Of a stretch of DNA of 5,488 nucleotides, positions 5,452 through 5,488 are shown piece after piece. The stretch is from Saccharicrinis sp. UBA6048. Lineage in GTDB: Bacteria; Bacteroidota; Bacteroidia; Bacteroidales; Marinilabiliaceae. The position numbers and the translations under genes were made by a program. The stretch lies in the NCBI GenBank assembly GCA_002429115.1, contig DIYS01000259.1, forward strand, positions 1-5,488. Direction: 5' to 3'. The stretch's first letter is position 1. Each line of letters opens with the position of its first letter. Under the pieces are notes generated by a model. It saw nothing but the letters and a program-made list of their open reading frames with translations, was not told the DNA's origin and ran no database searches.

Positions 5452-5488
5452 CTTCAAAAAACTTAAAAAAAACATTTGGATTAAAGCT
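5452..5488 (+). promoter_or_regulatory. Upstream half of a third promoter, P3 (cut by window edge)
   Basis: TTTG at 5475-5478, within AACATTTGGATT, is preceded by CTTCAAAAAACTT and another A-tract, as upstream of P1. It lies 184 bp after the P2 -33 box. The -7 box should fall at about 5498-5507, outside the window, so this is only half a promoter and depends on what follows. Confidence 0.5.

Overview
This window looks like a chromosomal segment of a low-GC member of the Bacteroidota. The evidence is promoter boxes of the TTTG / TAnnTTTG type used by the primary sigma factor of that phylum, genes without Shine-Dalgarno sites, and split MacB-type exporter genes (ATPase, permease, permease) typical of these genomes. 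No mobile element, CRISPR array, tRNA or rRNA gene is visible.

Left part (1-2907, minus strand): three consecutive genes of an ABC exporter operon, transcribed right to left. They are an ATP-binding protein (2176-2907), a complete MacB/FtsX-type permease (908-2164) and a second, paralogous permease (1-885) that runs off the left edge. Gaps are 11 and 22 bp, so co-transcription is likely. The ATPase would drive a heterodimer, or two homodimers, of the permeases, acting as a mechanotransmission-type exporter in the inner membrane. The substrate is unknown.

Middle (2908-3311): a divergent intergenic region of about 400 bp with no gene. It holds two dyad symmetries sharing the half-site TGTTCG, and no convincing promoter.

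Right-middle (3312-4903, plus strand): a two-gene operon with an ATGA stop/start overlap. The first gene is an unrecognised lipoprotein with a lipobox and a C-terminal transmembrane helix. The second is a cyclophilin-type peptidyl-prolyl isomerase, also a lipoprotein. Both have Cys-Asp at the acylation site and probably act together in the periplasm.

Right end (4904-5488): 585 bp without a sizeable gene but rich in signals. In order these are a long hairpin just after the isomerase gene, a C-rich tract, and three promoters in the same orientation about 190 bp apart (P1, P2 and the first half of P3 at the edge), each preceded by A-tracts. The P1 leader contains a possible 23-codon reading frame followed directly by AAAGGAGGT, a perfect complement of the canonical 16S 3' tail. 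The P2 leader carries a related tail block. This looks like the upstream control region of a very strongly expressed transcription unit beyond the window, most likely rRNA, tRNA or translation genes. That is inference, because the gene itself is not in view. It is the most interesting part of the window.
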